A DNA stretch of 64,000 nucleotides from Brenneria goodwinii (GCF_002291445.1 NZ_CP014137.1:3100001-3164000), one strand, 5' to 3'; numbered from the stretch's first letter, positions 17,995-27,131 are shown. The notes: a model not told the origin generated them from the sequence alone. Numbers and translations: made by a program.

Positions 17995-18708
17995 TTAGTT
18001 CAGCGTTTGCAGTAGGCCTTTACGCTGATTTTCCAGTGAGGTGACCCGATCGCACACGTCACGGCCGAAACGTTGAAATTCCTGTTCCTGGTTGCTCCAC
18101 TCGGTCTGAATGGCTTTCTGCAAGCCGCCGAGGTTCCCCATCATCGCCTGTAGCGGGTTACCGCCGTTCGACATCTGCTTCACGCCCATTTCGTTCAGGC
18201 TGTCCTGCAACACGCCGCCCATGCTTTGCTCGACGATTTGCCGGCCATCCTGCTCAACCTGCTTGACCGCCTGATGATGGAAGGTCAGGCCATCGCTGCG
18301 GTGTTCAATAATGCGGTTCATCTGCTGTTTAAGCTGACCATTCAGCGTCGTCAGCCGGTTACGCACATTACTGCCGCTGCCCAGCTCCTGAACAATTACG
18401 TTGTCCAGCGCCACGCGCGCTTTTTCCAGATGCTGATACGCGCCCTGATCGATCCACGGAAGCTGCTGACGTAAATCCGCCTGGTACGCTTTAGCCTGTT
18501 GACGCTGCCCGGCGTTGAGCGTCAGCGGCGTACCGTTTCGGACGATATCACCCTGCGGAGAGATCCGAAGATCCCCGCTGGCGCCGATTACCTGCACCTG
18601 TTGCGGGCTGATGACGATATCATCCTGAGGGTTAACGCTACACTGGTATGCAGCCTGAGCCTGCCAGGACAACAACATGAGTAAACCCAGAGTCATTTTA
18701 CGCAGCAT
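17995..18708 (-). CDS. yggN: YggN, DUF2884 periplasmic protein
   Basis: This 237-aa exported protein has a signal peptide MLRKMTLGLLMLLSWQAQAA, and the mature protein begins AYQCSVNPQDDIVISPQ, as in YggN. The middle is rich in Gln and Arg and looks helical (AYQHLEKARVALDNVIVQ and following). Its function is unknown. It lies downstream of yggL and trmB in the conserved trmB-yggL-yggN order, with a 100-bp gap that contains a strong hairpin. Confidence 0.9.
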   Translation of the reverse strand: MLRKMTLGLLMLLSWQAQAAYQCSVNPQDDIVISPQQVQVIGASGDLRISPQGDIVRNGTPLTLNAGQRQQAKAYQADLRQQLPWIDQGAYQHLEKARVALDNVIVQELGSGSNVRNRLTTLNGQLKQQMNRIIEHRSDGLTFHHQAVKQVEQDGRQIVEQSMGGVLQDSLNEMGVKQMSNGGNPLQAMMGNLGGLQKAIQTEWSNQEQEFQRFGRDVCDRVTSLENQRKGLLQTLN

Positions 18709-18746
18709 ATTTTCTCCTGAGGGAAACCGCGGGGAGTGGTGAACCG

Positions 18747-18767
18747 CCCACCCGTTGGCCGGGTGGG
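18747..18767. terminator. Stem-loop between yggL and yggN
   Basis: A perfect 8-bp stem CCCACCCG / CGGGTGGG with a 5-nt loop. It lies after the yggL stop and before yggN on the minus strand and has no T-run. It may attenuate read-through or stabilise the upstream mRNA. Confidence 0.4.
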
Positions 18768-18809
18768 AAACGGCTGAATAACGCCCTTGTTACCCAGCCG
18801 GAGCAAAAC

Positions 18810-19154
18810 TTAAAGCAAATCCTCTGGTAAATCCCACCAGATATCGAACAGTTCACTGACATTAACATCCACCAGGCTCTGTCCTTCCAGCCAATGACCG
18901 ATTAACAGACGGTGTTCATCCGTGCAGTGACCGATCTTCTGCAGGCAGACAAGCCCCTGCCATTGCAGATAGCCGCTGCCTTCAAACGCCAGACCGTTAG
19001 GTTCAATCACATCATCAACGAACTTATCCAGCGTCCGATCGATATCTTCAACGCTGGTCCCTTCAGAGAAACGCCAGCTAACGGAAAAGCCCAGTTCCTG
19101 AAACTCATCAATGTGTAGTTTTTTACGTAAACGACGGCTACGAGCTTGTGCCAT
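18810..19154 (-). CDS. yggL: YggL, DUF469 family protein
   Basis: This 114-aa soluble protein of the YggL family (50S-associated small protein) begins MAQARSRRLRKKLHIDEFQELGFSVSWRF and has the conserved C-terminal NVSELFDIWWDLPEDLL. Its start codon abuts the trmB stop (19155), so the two are translationally linked. The precise role is not established; reports link the family to ribosomes. Confidence 0.93.
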   Translation of the reverse strand: MAQARSRRLRKKLHIDEFQELGFSVSWRFSEGTSVEDIDRTLDKFVDDVIEPNGLAFEGSGYLQWQGLVCLQKIGHCTDEHRLLIGHWLEGQSLVDVNVSELFDIWWDLPEDLL

Positions 19155-19874
19155 TTATCTCATCCTCTCAAACATCAGATCCCAAACACCATGCCCTAAA
19201 CGCTGGCCGCGAGCTTCAAATTTTGTCAGCGGACGTGATTCCGGCCGCGCAACGTAGTCATTATTATCGGAAAGATTGCGATATCCTGCGACAGCGTTCA
19301 TCACTTCGAGCATATGCTGCGCATAAGGTTCCCAATCCGTCGCCATATGGAATACCCCGCCGGTCTTTAGTTTGCTCAGCACCAGTTCGACAAAAGGCGC
19401 CTGCACAATACGGCGTTTATTATGCCGGGCTTTGTGCCACGGGTCAGGGAAGAAAAGCTGCACCATTGACAGAGAACCGTCGGGGATCATGGTTTCCAGC
19501 ACTTCCACCGCGTCATGGCACATTACGCGCAGGTTGCCGACGCCGGCCTCGTGCGCCGAAGAAAGGCAGGCGCCGACGCCCGGCAGATGGACCTCGATCC
19601 CCAGAAAATTCTGTTCCGGGTGCTGGGCCGCCATGGTAACCAATGAAGCGCCCATTCCGAAGCCGATTTCCAGCACCACCGGCGCCTCTCGGCCGAATAG
19701 CGGCGTAAACGCCAGCGGCTCAGACTGAAACTCCACGCCCATCACCGGCCAATAGTTATCCAGCGCCAGCTGTTGTCCTTTGGTCAAACGCCCCTGACGG
19801 CGAACAAAACTGCGAATGCGACGCAGCGGGCGTCCGTTTTCATCAAATTCCGGTGAGATGACGTTGTTAATCAT
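19155..19874 (-). CDS. trmB: tRNA (guanine-N7-)-methyltransferase
   Basis: This 239-aa SAM-dependent enzyme makes m7G46 in the tRNA variable loop. Motifs visible are the SAM-binding VLEIGFGMGASLV, LFFPDPWHKARHNKRRIV (the family PDPWxKxRHxKRR signature) and the C-terminal LTKFEARGQRLGHGVWDL. It is divergent from mutY with a roughly 165-bp shared promoter region and is followed by yggL. Confidence 0.97.
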   Translation of the reverse strand: MINNVISPEFDENGRPLRRIRSFVRRQGRLTKGQQLALDNYWPVMGVEFQSEPLAFTPLFGREAPVVLEIGFGMGASLVTMAAQHPEQNFLGIEVHLPGVGACLSSAHEAGVGNLRVMCHDAVEVLETMIPDGSLSMVQLFFPDPWHKARHNKRRIVQAPFVELVLSKLKTGGVFHMATDWEPYAQHMLEVMNAVAGYRNLSDNNDYVARPESRPLTKFEARGQRLGHGVWDLMFERMR

Positions 19875-20041
19875 AAAAAGTGCTTACTGTCAGTCCGATT
19901 TCATAAAGGAAACGCGCATTATGCAAGGATACTGTGGTTTAGCAAGAGCGCCGCCTCGGAAAGTTCCGGTTTACAGCACATTCACTCTGTGCTGGAATCG
20001 CTGTCAGACTTTTTACCTGCCGGATAGTGATCCCTTTTATG

Positions 20042-21145
20042 ATGCAAGCGCAACAGTTCGCGCAACAGGTGCTGAACTGGTACCAACGCTATGGCCGAAA
20101 AACCCTGCCGTGGCAGCTTGAGAAAACGCCTTATAAAGTATGGCTGTCCGAAGTGATGTTGCAACAAACGCAGGTCGCCACGGTCATTCCCTATTTTCAA
20201 CGTTTTATCGCGCGTTTTCCTGAGGTGAAAGCGCTGGCCGCCGCGCCGCTGGACGAAGTGCTGCACCTGTGGACCGGGCTGGGTTATTACGCCCGCGCCC
20301 GTAATCTGCATAAAGCCGCGCAGGCTATCGTTGACCGGCACGGCGGCGAATTTCCGCTTACCTTTGACGAAGTGGCCGATTTGCCGGGCGTCGGGCGTTC
20401 GACCGCCGGCGCCATACTCTCGCTGTCGCTGGGGCAGCACTATCCCATTCTCGACGGCAACGTAAAGCGGGTGCTGGCGCGCTGCTATGCGGTCGGCGGC
20501 TGGCCGGGCAAAAAAGAGGTGGAAAAGAAGCTGTGGACCTTAAGCGAAGCGGTAACGCCGGCCGAAGGCGTCAGCCAGTTTAACCAGGCGATGATGGATC
20601 TGGGGGCCATGGTTTGCACCCGCAGCCGCCCCAAGTGCGAGCTTTGCCCGTTGAATACCGGCTGCGTGGCCTACGCCGACCACAGTTGGCCGCAGTATCC
20701 CGGCAAGAAACCCAAACAGACGCTGCCGGAAAAAACCGGCTGGTTCCTGCTGCTGCAACAGGGGTCGAAAATATGGTTACAGCAGCGCCCCGCCGTTGGG
20801 CTATGGGGCGGATTGTTTTGCTTTCCCCAGTTCAACGAACGCAGCGAATTGGAACTCTGGCTGCAACAACGTGGTCTGAACGCTGACGGATTGCAACAGC
20901 TCGTTGCTTTCCGCCATACGTTCAGCCATTTCCATTTGGATATCGTGCCGTTATGGCTGACGCTTTCATCGCAGGATATCTCACAACAAGGGGCTTGCAT
21001 GGATGATGGCCCGGGTCTCTGGTATAACTTAGCGCAGCCGCCGTCCGTCGGATTGGCGGCGCCGGTTGAACGTCTGCTGCGCGAGCTAGCCCAGCCGCAG
21101 CCAACGTTATTGAATTCCTGCGCAATTGATGAGGAAGAAGCATGA
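20042..21145 (+). CDS. mutY: Adenine DNA glycosylase
   Basis: MutY removes adenine mispaired with 8-oxoguanine. Seen here: the catalytic Glu in SEVMLQQTQVATV, the helix-hairpin-helix LPGVGRSTAGAILSL, the catalytic Asp in ILDGNVKRVLARC, the [4Fe-4S] ligands (CTRSRPKCELCPLNTGC), and a C-terminal NUDIX-like 8-oxoG recognition domain (FRHTFSHFHLDIVP). Two adjacent ATGs (20039, 20042) are possible starts; 20042 gives the family-like MQAQQFAQQVLNWY. It overlaps yggX by 4 nt. Confidence 0.97.
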   Translation: MQAQQFAQQVLNWYQRYGRKTLPWQLEKTPYKVWLSEVMLQQTQVATVIPYFQRFIARFPEVKALAAAPLDEVLHLWTGLGYYARARNLHKAAQAIVDRHGGEFPLTFDEVADLPGVGRSTAGAILSLSLGQHYPILDGNVKRVLARCYAVGGWPGKKEVEKKLWTLSEAVTPAEGVSQFNQAMMDLGAMVCTRSRPKCELCPLNTGCVAYADHSWPQYPGKKPKQTLPEKTGWFLLLQQGSKIWLQQRPAVGLWGGLFCFPQFNERSELELWLQQRGLNADGLQQLVAFRHTFSHFHLDIVPLWLTLSSQDISQQGACMDDGPGLWYNLAQPPSVGLAAPVERLLRELAQPQPTLLNSCAIDEEEA

Positions 21146-21414
21146 GCAGAACTATTTTTTGTACTTTTCTACAACGTGAAGCCGAAGGGCAGGACTTTCA
21201 GCTCTATCCGGGCGATTTAGGCAAACGCATCTATAACGAGATATCAAAAGAAGCCTGGGCGCAGTGGCAAACCAAGCAAACCATGCTGATCAACGAAAAG
21301 AAACTGAGCATGATGAACGTTGAGGATCGCAAACTGCTGGAACAGGAGATGATCAAGTTTCTGTTTGAAGGTAAGGATGTGCATATCGAAGGTTACACGC
21401 CTCCTAGTCATTGA
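21142..21414 (+). CDS. yggX: Probable Fe(2+)-trafficking protein YggX
   Basis: This 90-aa protein begins MSRTIFCTFLQREAEGQDFQ, with the conserved Cys7, and ends in a helical region (MINEKKLSMMNVEDRKLLEQ). YggX protects iron-sulfur clusters against oxidative damage. It is coupled to mutY by a 4-nt overlap and followed by mltC, the standard order. Confidence 0.97.
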   Translation: MSRTIFCTFLQREAEGQDFQLYPGDLGKRIYNEISKEAWAQWQTKQTMLINEKKLSMMNVEDRKLLEQEMIKFLFEGKDVHIEGYTPPSH

Positions 21415-21465
21415 TATTGCGGGGCCGGTGGCCCTTTTGCGTCCTATTCCGACACGGCTTTTTAT

Positions 21466-22539
21466 ATGAAGAAAATTTTAGCTTTGCTGGTTATCGCACC
21501 ATTGCTGGTTTCCTGTTCGGGAAATAAAAGTGGCACAGACAATGAACAATTCATCAAGGATACTAATGCGTTCGATATTTTGATGGGGCAGTTCGCCCAT
21601 AACATCGAGAATATCTGGGGCATAAATGAAGTGCTGATTGCCGGGCCGAAAGACTACGTAAAATATACCGATCAATATCAAACCCGCAGCCACATCAACT
21701 TTGATGCCGGTACCATCACTATTGAGACGATTTCGGCGACCGATTCCATCGCCAGCCTGCGTCAGGCCATCATCACCACCCTGCTGATGGGCGACGACGC
21801 CAGCAACACCGACCTGTATTCGGACGCCAACGACATTCAGATCAGCCGCGAGCCCATGCTGTACGGTCAGGTGCTGGATAACACCGGCCAGCCGGTCCGC
21901 TGGGAAGGGCGCGCCGCCAACTTTGCCGACTATCTGCTTCAGAACCGATTGCAAAAACGGACCTCGGGTCTGCATGTCATCTGGTCGATCACCATCCAGT
22001 TGGTGCCTAACCATCTGGATAAGCGCGCGCACAAATACCTGCCGCTAGTGCGTAAAGCCGCCGAACGCTATGGCATTGAGGAATCGCTGATCCTCGCCAT
22101 CATGCAGACGGAGTCCAGCTTCAACCCTTATGCCGTCAGCCATGCGGACGCGCTGGGATTGATGCAGGTTGTCCAGCACAGCGCGGGGCGCGACGTATTC
22201 AAGCTGAAAGGGAAATGGGGACAGCCGAGCCGCAGTTACCTGTTCGATCCGGAAAACAACATCGACGCGGGTACCGCCTATCTGTCGATCCTAAAGAACA
22301 GCTATCTGGCCGGCATCCAGAACCCGACTTCGCGGCGCTACGCCGTTATCACCGCCTATAACGGCGGCGCGGGCAGCGTGCTGCGGGTATTCTCCAGCGA
22401 CAGAGATCGCGCGGTGAGTATCATCAACAACATGTCGCCGGGCGAGGTGTATGACACGCTGACCACCAAACACCCGTCCTCGGAGTCGCGGCGTTATCTG
22501 TACAAGGTCAATACCGCGCAGAAGAATTATCGCCGATAA
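21466..22539 (+). CDS. mltC: Membrane-bound lytic murein transglycosylase C
   Basis: This 357-aa outer-membrane lipoprotein has a signal peptide ending LLVSC with the lipid-bearing Cys17. The C-terminal SLT domain has the catalytic Glu in ILAIMQTESSFNPYAVS and the conserved ALGLMQVVQHSAG and VITAYNGGAGSV motifs. It cleaves the beta-1,4 MurNAc-GlcNAc bond, forming 1,6-anhydro ends. It is the last gene of mutY-yggX-mltC. Confidence 0.97.
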   Translation: MKKILALLVIAPLLVSCSGNKSGTDNEQFIKDTNAFDILMGQFAHNIENIWGINEVLIAGPKDYVKYTDQYQTRSHINFDAGTITIETISATDSIASLRQAIITTLLMGDDASNTDLYSDANDIQISREPMLYGQVLDNTGQPVRWEGRAANFADYLLQNRLQKRTSGLHVIWSITIQLVPNHLDKRAHKYLPLVRKAAERYGIEESLILAIMQTESSFNPYAVSHADALGLMQVVQHSAGRDVFKLKGKWGQPSRSYLFDPENNIDAGTAYLSILKNSYLAGIQNPTSRRYAVITAYNGGAGSVLRVFSSDRDRAVSIINNMSPGEVYDTLTTKHPSSESRRYLYKVNTAQKNYRR

Positions 22540-22560
22540 TTATTATTTCAATGATATGGA

Positions 22561-22593
22561 CTGAGCCTCTGGTATGGATGACCAGAGGTTCAG
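22561..22593 (+). terminator. Long stem-loop downstream of mltC
   Basis: A 13-bp stem (CTGAGCCTCTGGT / ACCAGAGGTTCAG, one G-T pair) with a 7-nt loop starts 21 bp after the mltC stop. There is no T-run, so it may be a 3' end stabiliser rather than an intrinsic terminator. Confidence 0.5.
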
Positions 22594-22639
22594 TATCATA
22601 AGCCCCCCTTTCCCCACCCGACCGCATAAAGGAACTGGC

Positions 22640-23701
22640 ATGCCTGCGATACCGCTACCTTTTATCACCGCGTTCCTGCTGGTCGTCCTTTTCCTGCGAA
22701 TTCGGCACGTTAAGGGGAAAAATCGTACGACGAAAACAGAAACGGCGTTTATTGCCGCCAGTTGTCTCGCTATCACCTTGTGCGGTTTGCACTGGGGAAC
22801 ATCGCTTCCGCTAGCCGCCTTTTTTCAGCCGATTGTCGCCGCCGCCGTGCCGCCGCTGTTTTGGCTTTGCGCCAAACCAGGCAACAACGGCGGTAAACCG
22901 CGCCGCGTACGCTACTTTTGGCATCTGTTTCCCATGGTCATTGTGACCCTCTTGGCGGCGCTGAAAACCGATATCAGCTTGCCGCTACTCGATTTTTCCT
23001 TGCTGATGATTTACGCCGGCTACGGCATCGCGCTAGTTCACTCGGCGCGCGATAGGCCATCTGAACTCGCCAACGGTTCCCCTTGGTGGAAAAACATGTC
23101 CTTTCTGGCCGGCGTTTATTTCATTTTCTCAGGCATGGCTGATATCGCCATCGCGCTGGATCTGGGCATTTTTGGCGGCAAGCGGGCGCCGGGCATGATT
23201 GCCGTCGCCCACATCGCCACGCTGATTGTTCTAACGTTTCTTATTGTGACGAAGCACGCTTCACCCGCGGCAACAACGGAAAAAAATAAGGGCGCAGCCG
23301 AAATACAGCCCGCCAGCCCTGAAGATCAGGAACTGGCGGATAAATTGGATCAGTTGATGCGTAAAGATAATCTCTATACCGATCCCAATATGACGATCCA
23401 ACGCCTTGCCCGGCGGCTGGGCATTCCCACGCGGCAACTCTCGGAAGCCATTAATCGCGTTTACGGACGCAATATCTCGCAGATCGTAAATGGCTATCGC
23501 ATTGACGAAGCCCGCCGGTTACTCAGCCAGACGGATTCGCGTATCACCGAGATCATGTTGGCTTGCGGTTTCCAGACCAAATCAAACTTCAATCGCGAAT
23601 TTTTAAAATCCACGGGGATGAGTCCCAGCCACTGGCGGCGCGCCAATGCCTCATCGGAATCCGCTACTTCCGTCGCCATGTCTGCGTCAGAAAACCGCTG
23701 A
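22640..23701 (+). CDS. Membrane-anchored AraC-family transcriptional regulator
   Basis: This protein of about 353 aa has an N-terminal half of six to seven hydrophobic segments (for example PLPFITAFLLVVLFL, LFPMVIVTLLAAL, FLAGVYFIFSGMADIAIAL). Its C-terminal AraC DNA-binding domain contains LARRLGIPTRQLSEAINRVY and ITEIMLACGFQTKSNFNREF, the two HTH motifs. The layout resembles integral-membrane AraC regulators that sense envelope or extracellular cues. I chose ATG 22640 for its AAAGGAAC ribosome-binding site. The gene overlaps tail to tail with the hydrolase gene by 38 bp. Target unknown; the neighbouring hydrolase is a candidate. Confidence 0.85.
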   Translation: MPAIPLPFITAFLLVVLFLRIRHVKGKNRTTKTETAFIAASCLAITLCGLHWGTSLPLAAFFQPIVAAAVPPLFWLCAKPGNNGGKPRRVRYFWHLFPMVIVTLLAALKTDISLPLLDFSLLMIYAGYGIALVHSARDRPSELANGSPWWKNMSFLAGVYFIFSGMADIAIALDLGIFGGKRAPGMIAVAHIATLIVLTFLIVTKHASPAATTEKNKGAAEIQPASPEDQELADKLDQLMRKDNLYTDPNMTIQRLARRLGIPTRQLSEAINRVYGRNISQIVNGYRIDEARRLLSQTDSRITEIMLACGFQTKSNFNREFLKSTGMSPSHWRRANASSESATSVAMSASENR

Positions 23702-24704
23702 TCTTCTCGAACAGCGCAGTATGAATCGCCTCGCGGGAACCCGTTGCGCCATCCATGCAGATAATGCCTTCACCCGGCTCCGACGCATTGATGAGATCTA
23801 CCGCTCCCGGCTTGCAAAGCTGCATAAAACTAAAGTGCGTAGCATTGGCGATTTCCCAATATTGGGACGTTTTTCCCGGCAGAAACTTCATCAGATACTG
23901 TGACTCAAGCGAAGCCGGAAGCGCGGGATCGGGAACGCCGGCGGCGACAACCAGTACGGGTATCGTCACGGCGGCAAGGCTCTCGGGGGTGAATCCTCTA
24001 GCCAGCCCGAGATCGAGCGAGACGACCGCGCTGACCCGCTCGTCCCGCGCCGATTGATTAAGCCGCGCCCGCGATGCATCATCTTTGCCGGCGCCAATCG
24101 CCTGATAAGTCTTACAGGATGCGAGTTGCTTTTGCGTCAGGCAATCCGTTTCAAACCGATCGACATCAAAACGCGCGCCGGCAATAGCCAGGGCCGTCCA
24201 CCCGCCCAGCGAGTGCCCGATAACCGCAATCCGATCGGATGCGGTATTCCCCGCGATCGCCGAATCCGCCTGTAAGGCGGTAATCACCCGGCTGACGTCG
24301 TCGGGCCGCAGCCAAAGTTTCGCCGCTGTCGCCGGTTGCATATCGTTGGAGGTGGTGCCGGGATGATTAGGGGCGGCAACCACATACCCTTTTTGCGCCA
24401 GCTCGTATGCCAACCAGAGTTGATTACGCCAGTTTCCGCCATAGCCGTGGGAAAGAATCACCAAAGGATGTACGCCGTCCTGTGGTCGAGCCTGCTTAAT
24501 TACCGGCACGCCGAAGAAAGCGGGATTCTCGCCAAGGGATGCGGTTTCTCCCGCTGCCGGAGTCGGATATAACACCGCGACGCTGAGCGGCCGCCCGTTT
24601 TTTTCGTCGGCCACATCCAGATGCCGGTATCCCACGGACGAAAAAGCCAGCAGCGGGAAACAGACCAGGCAGCCCCACATAAAAATGCCGAATGCAGATT
24701 TCAT
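23664..24704 (-). CDS. Exported alpha/beta hydrolase (dienelactone hydrolase / PAF-acetylhydrolase-like)
   Basis: This protein of about 346 aa has a signal peptide MKSAFGIFMWGCLVCFPLLA and a hydrolase domain. It contains HPLVILSHGYGG (oxyanion region), the nucleophile elbow IAVIGHSLGGWTALAIAG and a late His in NATHFSFMQLCKPG. The pattern fits secreted esterases or lipases of the predicted dienelactone hydrolase type. The substrate cannot be read from sequence. ATG 24704 is preferred because GGAG precedes it. It is convergent with, and overlaps by 38 bp, the AraC-type gene. Confidence 0.82.
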   Translation of the reverse strand: MKSAFGIFMWGCLVCFPLLAFSSVGYRHLDVADEKNGRPLSVAVLYPTPAAGETASLGENPAFFGVPVIKQARPQDGVHPLVILSHGYGGNWRNQLWLAYELAQKGYVVAAPNHPGTTSNDMQPATAAKLWLRPDDVSRVITALQADSAIAGNTASDRIAVIGHSLGGWTALAIAGARFDVDRFETDCLTQKQLASCKTYQAIGAGKDDASRARLNQSARDERVSAVVSLDLGLARGFTPESLAAVTIPVLVVAAGVPDPALPASLESQYLMKFLPGKTSQYWEIANATHFSFMQLCKPGAVDLINASEPGEGIICMDGATGSREAIHTALFEKISGFLTQTWRRK

Positions 24705-24732
24705 TACCAGACGCTCCATATTGATTAAACGT

Positions 24733-24802
24733 AAACAAGCAGCGTCCTTGTACTGAGAATCCGCGCCGCGCGCGACCTAAAACGCTATTCAGTACCTTTT
24801 AA
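24733..24802 (+). repeat. Copy A of a 65-70 bp direct repeat
   Basis: The segment starts AAACAAGCAGCGTCCTT and ends near ATTCAGTACCTTTTAAT. It is closely matched by 28056-28120 in the same orientation, with an indel in the central CG-rich part. The two copies bracket the TIM-barrel/Tm-1/TetR module. No coding signal is seen in it. Confidence 0.75.
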
Positions 24803-25010
24803 TCTGAGAATAAGCGCCGCCTTGCCCAACGAGAAGCCGGTTATCAGTAATCGCTAATCGGTCACACTGTTTGGATGAGGATAAAAACCGGACATGATCG
24901 CAACGCGGGGAATGCCGATGGAGCTCTCGCCGTCGAATCTTCCGTCGACCCCGGAATAACGTTGACCTCACGCAGGAGGTTCAACCACAGACAGGAATAT
25001 ATGCCTGACA

Positions 25011-25041
25011 AAAATAGACGGCCAGCGAGTCCGCCGGCCGT
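25011..25041 (-). terminator. Rho-independent terminator of the TIM-barrel operon
   Basis: On the minus strand ACGGCC-G-GCG-GACT-CGC-T-GGCCGT forms a two-part stem immediately followed by CTATTTTTG. It lies 36 bp after the stop of the last gene of the operon. This is a textbook intrinsic terminator. Confidence 0.85.
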
Positions 25042-25076
25042 GTTTCCCTGGTATTGACGCCAATAGATAACAAAAG

Positions 25077-25907
25077 TTAACGCTTAATATTTTTGAATTG
25101 CTTAGTCGTTGCGGTTAATGCAATTTCCGTTGGCAACCGTTCCATTGAGCTAGCGCCATAAAAACCATCGCAGTGCGGACAGTTATCCATAATGTACTGG
25201 GCATCTTCCGGAGTTGAAATCGGGCCGCCATGACACAATACAATCGCATCGCGACGAACTTTCTTCGCGGCTTCCGCCCATTGATTGATTAACGGTACGC
25301 AATCGGCCAGTTCAAGCGCGGTTTCCGCACCGATGTTGCCGCCGGTGGTCAGCCCCATATGGGGAACGATGATATCCGCGCCGGCCTGGGTCATCGCTAT
25401 CGCGTCTTCGACGCTGAATACGTAAGGCGTGGTTAGCATATCTTTCTCATGCGCCAGGCGGATCATATCGACTTCCAGCGCGTAGCCCATGCCCGTTTCT
25501 TCCAGATTGGCGCGGAAATTACCATCAATCAATCCGACGGTCGGGAAGTTCTGTACGCCGGAAAATCCTAACGCTTTCAGATCGTCTAGAAATTTATCGA
25601 ACTGACAGAATGGATCCGTACCGTTAACCCCGGCAAGAACCGGCGTATGCCTTACCACCGGCAACACCTCTTTCGCCATATCGACCACAATCTCGTTGGC
25701 ATTGCCGTAAGCCAGCAGTCCCGCCAGCGAACCTCTCCCTGCCATGCGATACCGGCCCGAGTTGTAAATCACGATTAAATCAATCCCGCCGGCTTCTTCA
25801 CACTTTGCGGAAAGTCCGGTTCCAGCCCCGCCGCCGATAATGGGTTCCCGGCGGGCGATCATATTGCGAAATTTCACTAACAACTGCTGACGACTAATAG
25901 CTGACAT
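25077..25907 (-). CDS. TIM-barrel phosphoenolpyruvate hydrolase-like protein (PF09370 type)
   Basis: This 276-aa protein is predicted as an (alpha/beta)8 barrel of the PEP mutase-like 'TIM-barrel signal transduction' family. Recognisable features are IIGGGAGTGLSAKCEEAGGIDLIVIYNSGRYRMAG near the start, ADIIVPHMGLTTGG, and LCHGGPISTPEDA near the end. The biochemical activity of the family is unsettled. It starts 12 bp after the UPF0261 gene. The same two domains are fused in the tomato Tm-1 virus-resistance protein (established knowledge), so this is the split bacterial form. Regulation is probably by the divergent TetR gene. Confidence 0.88.
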   Translation of the reverse strand: MSAISRQQLLVKFRNMIARREPIIGGGAGTGLSAKCEEAGGIDLIVIYNSGRYRMAGRGSLAGLLAYGNANEIVVDMAKEVLPVVRHTPVLAGVNGTDPFCQFDKFLDDLKALGFSGVQNFPTVGLIDGNFRANLEETGMGYALEVDMIRLAHEKDMLTTPYVFSVEDAIAMTQAGADIIVPHMGLTTGGNIGAETALELADCVPLINQWAEAAKKVRRDAIVLCHGGPISTPEDAQYIMDNCPHCDGFYGASSMERLPTEIALTATTKQFKNIKR

Positions 25908-25919
25908 AATTTTCCCCTT

Positions 25920-27131
25920 TTATTTAAAAATCGCCTTGAACGCATCAACGGCGGCACAAGCGAATAAAGGATCGTTGATATGGCATGGCAAACGGATAAT
26001 CCGTCGTTTTTCAGTCTGCCGAACCACACTTTCCAGCGTCTGAATAAAGGCCTCTCGCGCCTGTGGGTGCCAGAAAGGTTGGCCCGGCGCATCCAGCGCA
26101 GAAAATCCTTGTTCGGGAATGAGAAATCGCACCTCGCCTTCGCAGCGATTGAACTTTTCACCGATCCACTGCGCCATCGCCACATTTTCTTCAATCGTCG
26201 TACGCATCAGCGTGACCTGCGCGTTATGGTTATAGAACAGACGGTCGGCATACTTTTCCGGCACGCTGGCCGGCGCGCCAAAATTCACCATATCCAGCGC
26301 CCCGCAGGAAACCACGCAGGGAATCCGCGTTTTGGCTATCACGTCGAAACGCTCGGGAGCACAGGCCAATACGCCATCAAATAACAGATCGCACACTTCG
26401 GTGGTGGTCAGATCGAGGACGCCGGCAAGCAAACCGCTGTCCACCAACTTTTCCATGGCTTTACCGCCGCTGCCCGTGGCATGAAATACCAGACAGTCGA
26501 ACGCATTCTCCAGCGCGTTACTGACCGACTGAATACAAGGCGTGGTAACGCCAAACATGGTCAAGCCAATTGTCGGCTTATCATCATGCTGATTTTCCCG
26601 GATCTTGAATTTCACCGCCCCGGCAATCTGATGCGCCGCATTGCCCAACACCTGTCGGGAAATAGGGTTCAGGCCGGCGACATCGGTAACGGAATACATC
26701 ATATTGATATCGCTGGCGCCGATGTAACCGGAAATATCGCCCGATGCCATAGTGGAAACCATCAGCTTCGGTAAGCCGATCGGCAGCGCCTGCATCGCGG
26801 GCGTAACTAGCGCCGTTCCGCCGGATCCCCCCAGTCCTAGCAGGGCGGCAACGTCATTACGCGATAACATAAAGCGCTTAAACGCCTCGGACATCGCATT
26901 CATCGCCTGCCCTCTGTCGCCGCAAAATACCGCCTTGGCCCCCAGCGGATGATAAGCCGCAACGGCTTCGGCGCGGATATCCGCCGTGCTTGCCGCCGTC
27001 GGTTTGGTTGACAGATCCACGGTGACGGTTTTCAAACCGGTTGCCGCGATCAGATCGCGGACATAAGTTTGTTCATTTCCCTTGGTGTCTGATGTTGTTG
27101 CAATATAAATGCTGCCGACTTCCATTCCCAT
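25920..27131 (-). CDS. Tm-1-like ATP-binding protein (UPF0261 family)
   Basis: This 403-aa protein of the UPF0261/Tm-1-like family has the conserved start VGSIYIATTSDTKGNEQTYV, the glycine-rich LLGLGGSGGTALVTPAMQALPIGLPK and FHATGSGGKAMEKLVDSGLL. The last two belong to the nucleotide-binding part of the family. Its role in bacteria is unknown; linked genes in other genomes are often catabolic. GAGGGG precedes ATG 27131. It is the first gene of a two-gene operon divergent from a TetR gene, with paired palindromic operators between them. Confidence 0.88.
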   Translation of the reverse strand: MGMEVGSIYIATTSDTKGNEQTYVRDLIAATGLKTVTVDLSTKPTAASTADIRAEAVAAYHPLGAKAVFCGDRGQAMNAMSEAFKRFMLSRNDVAALLGLGGSGGTALVTPAMQALPIGLPKLMVSTMASGDISGYIGASDINMMYSVTDVAGLNPISRQVLGNAAHQIAGAVKFKIRENQHDDKPTIGLTMFGVTTPCIQSVSNALENAFDCLVFHATGSGGKAMEKLVDSGLLAGVLDLTTTEVCDLLFDGVLACAPERFDVIAKTRIPCVVSCGALDMVNFGAPASVPEKYADRLFYNHNAQVTLMRTTIEENVAMAQWIGEKFNRCEGEVRFLIPEQGFSALDAPGQPFWHPQAREAFIQTLESVVRQTEKRRIIRLPCHINDPLFACAAVDAFKAIFK

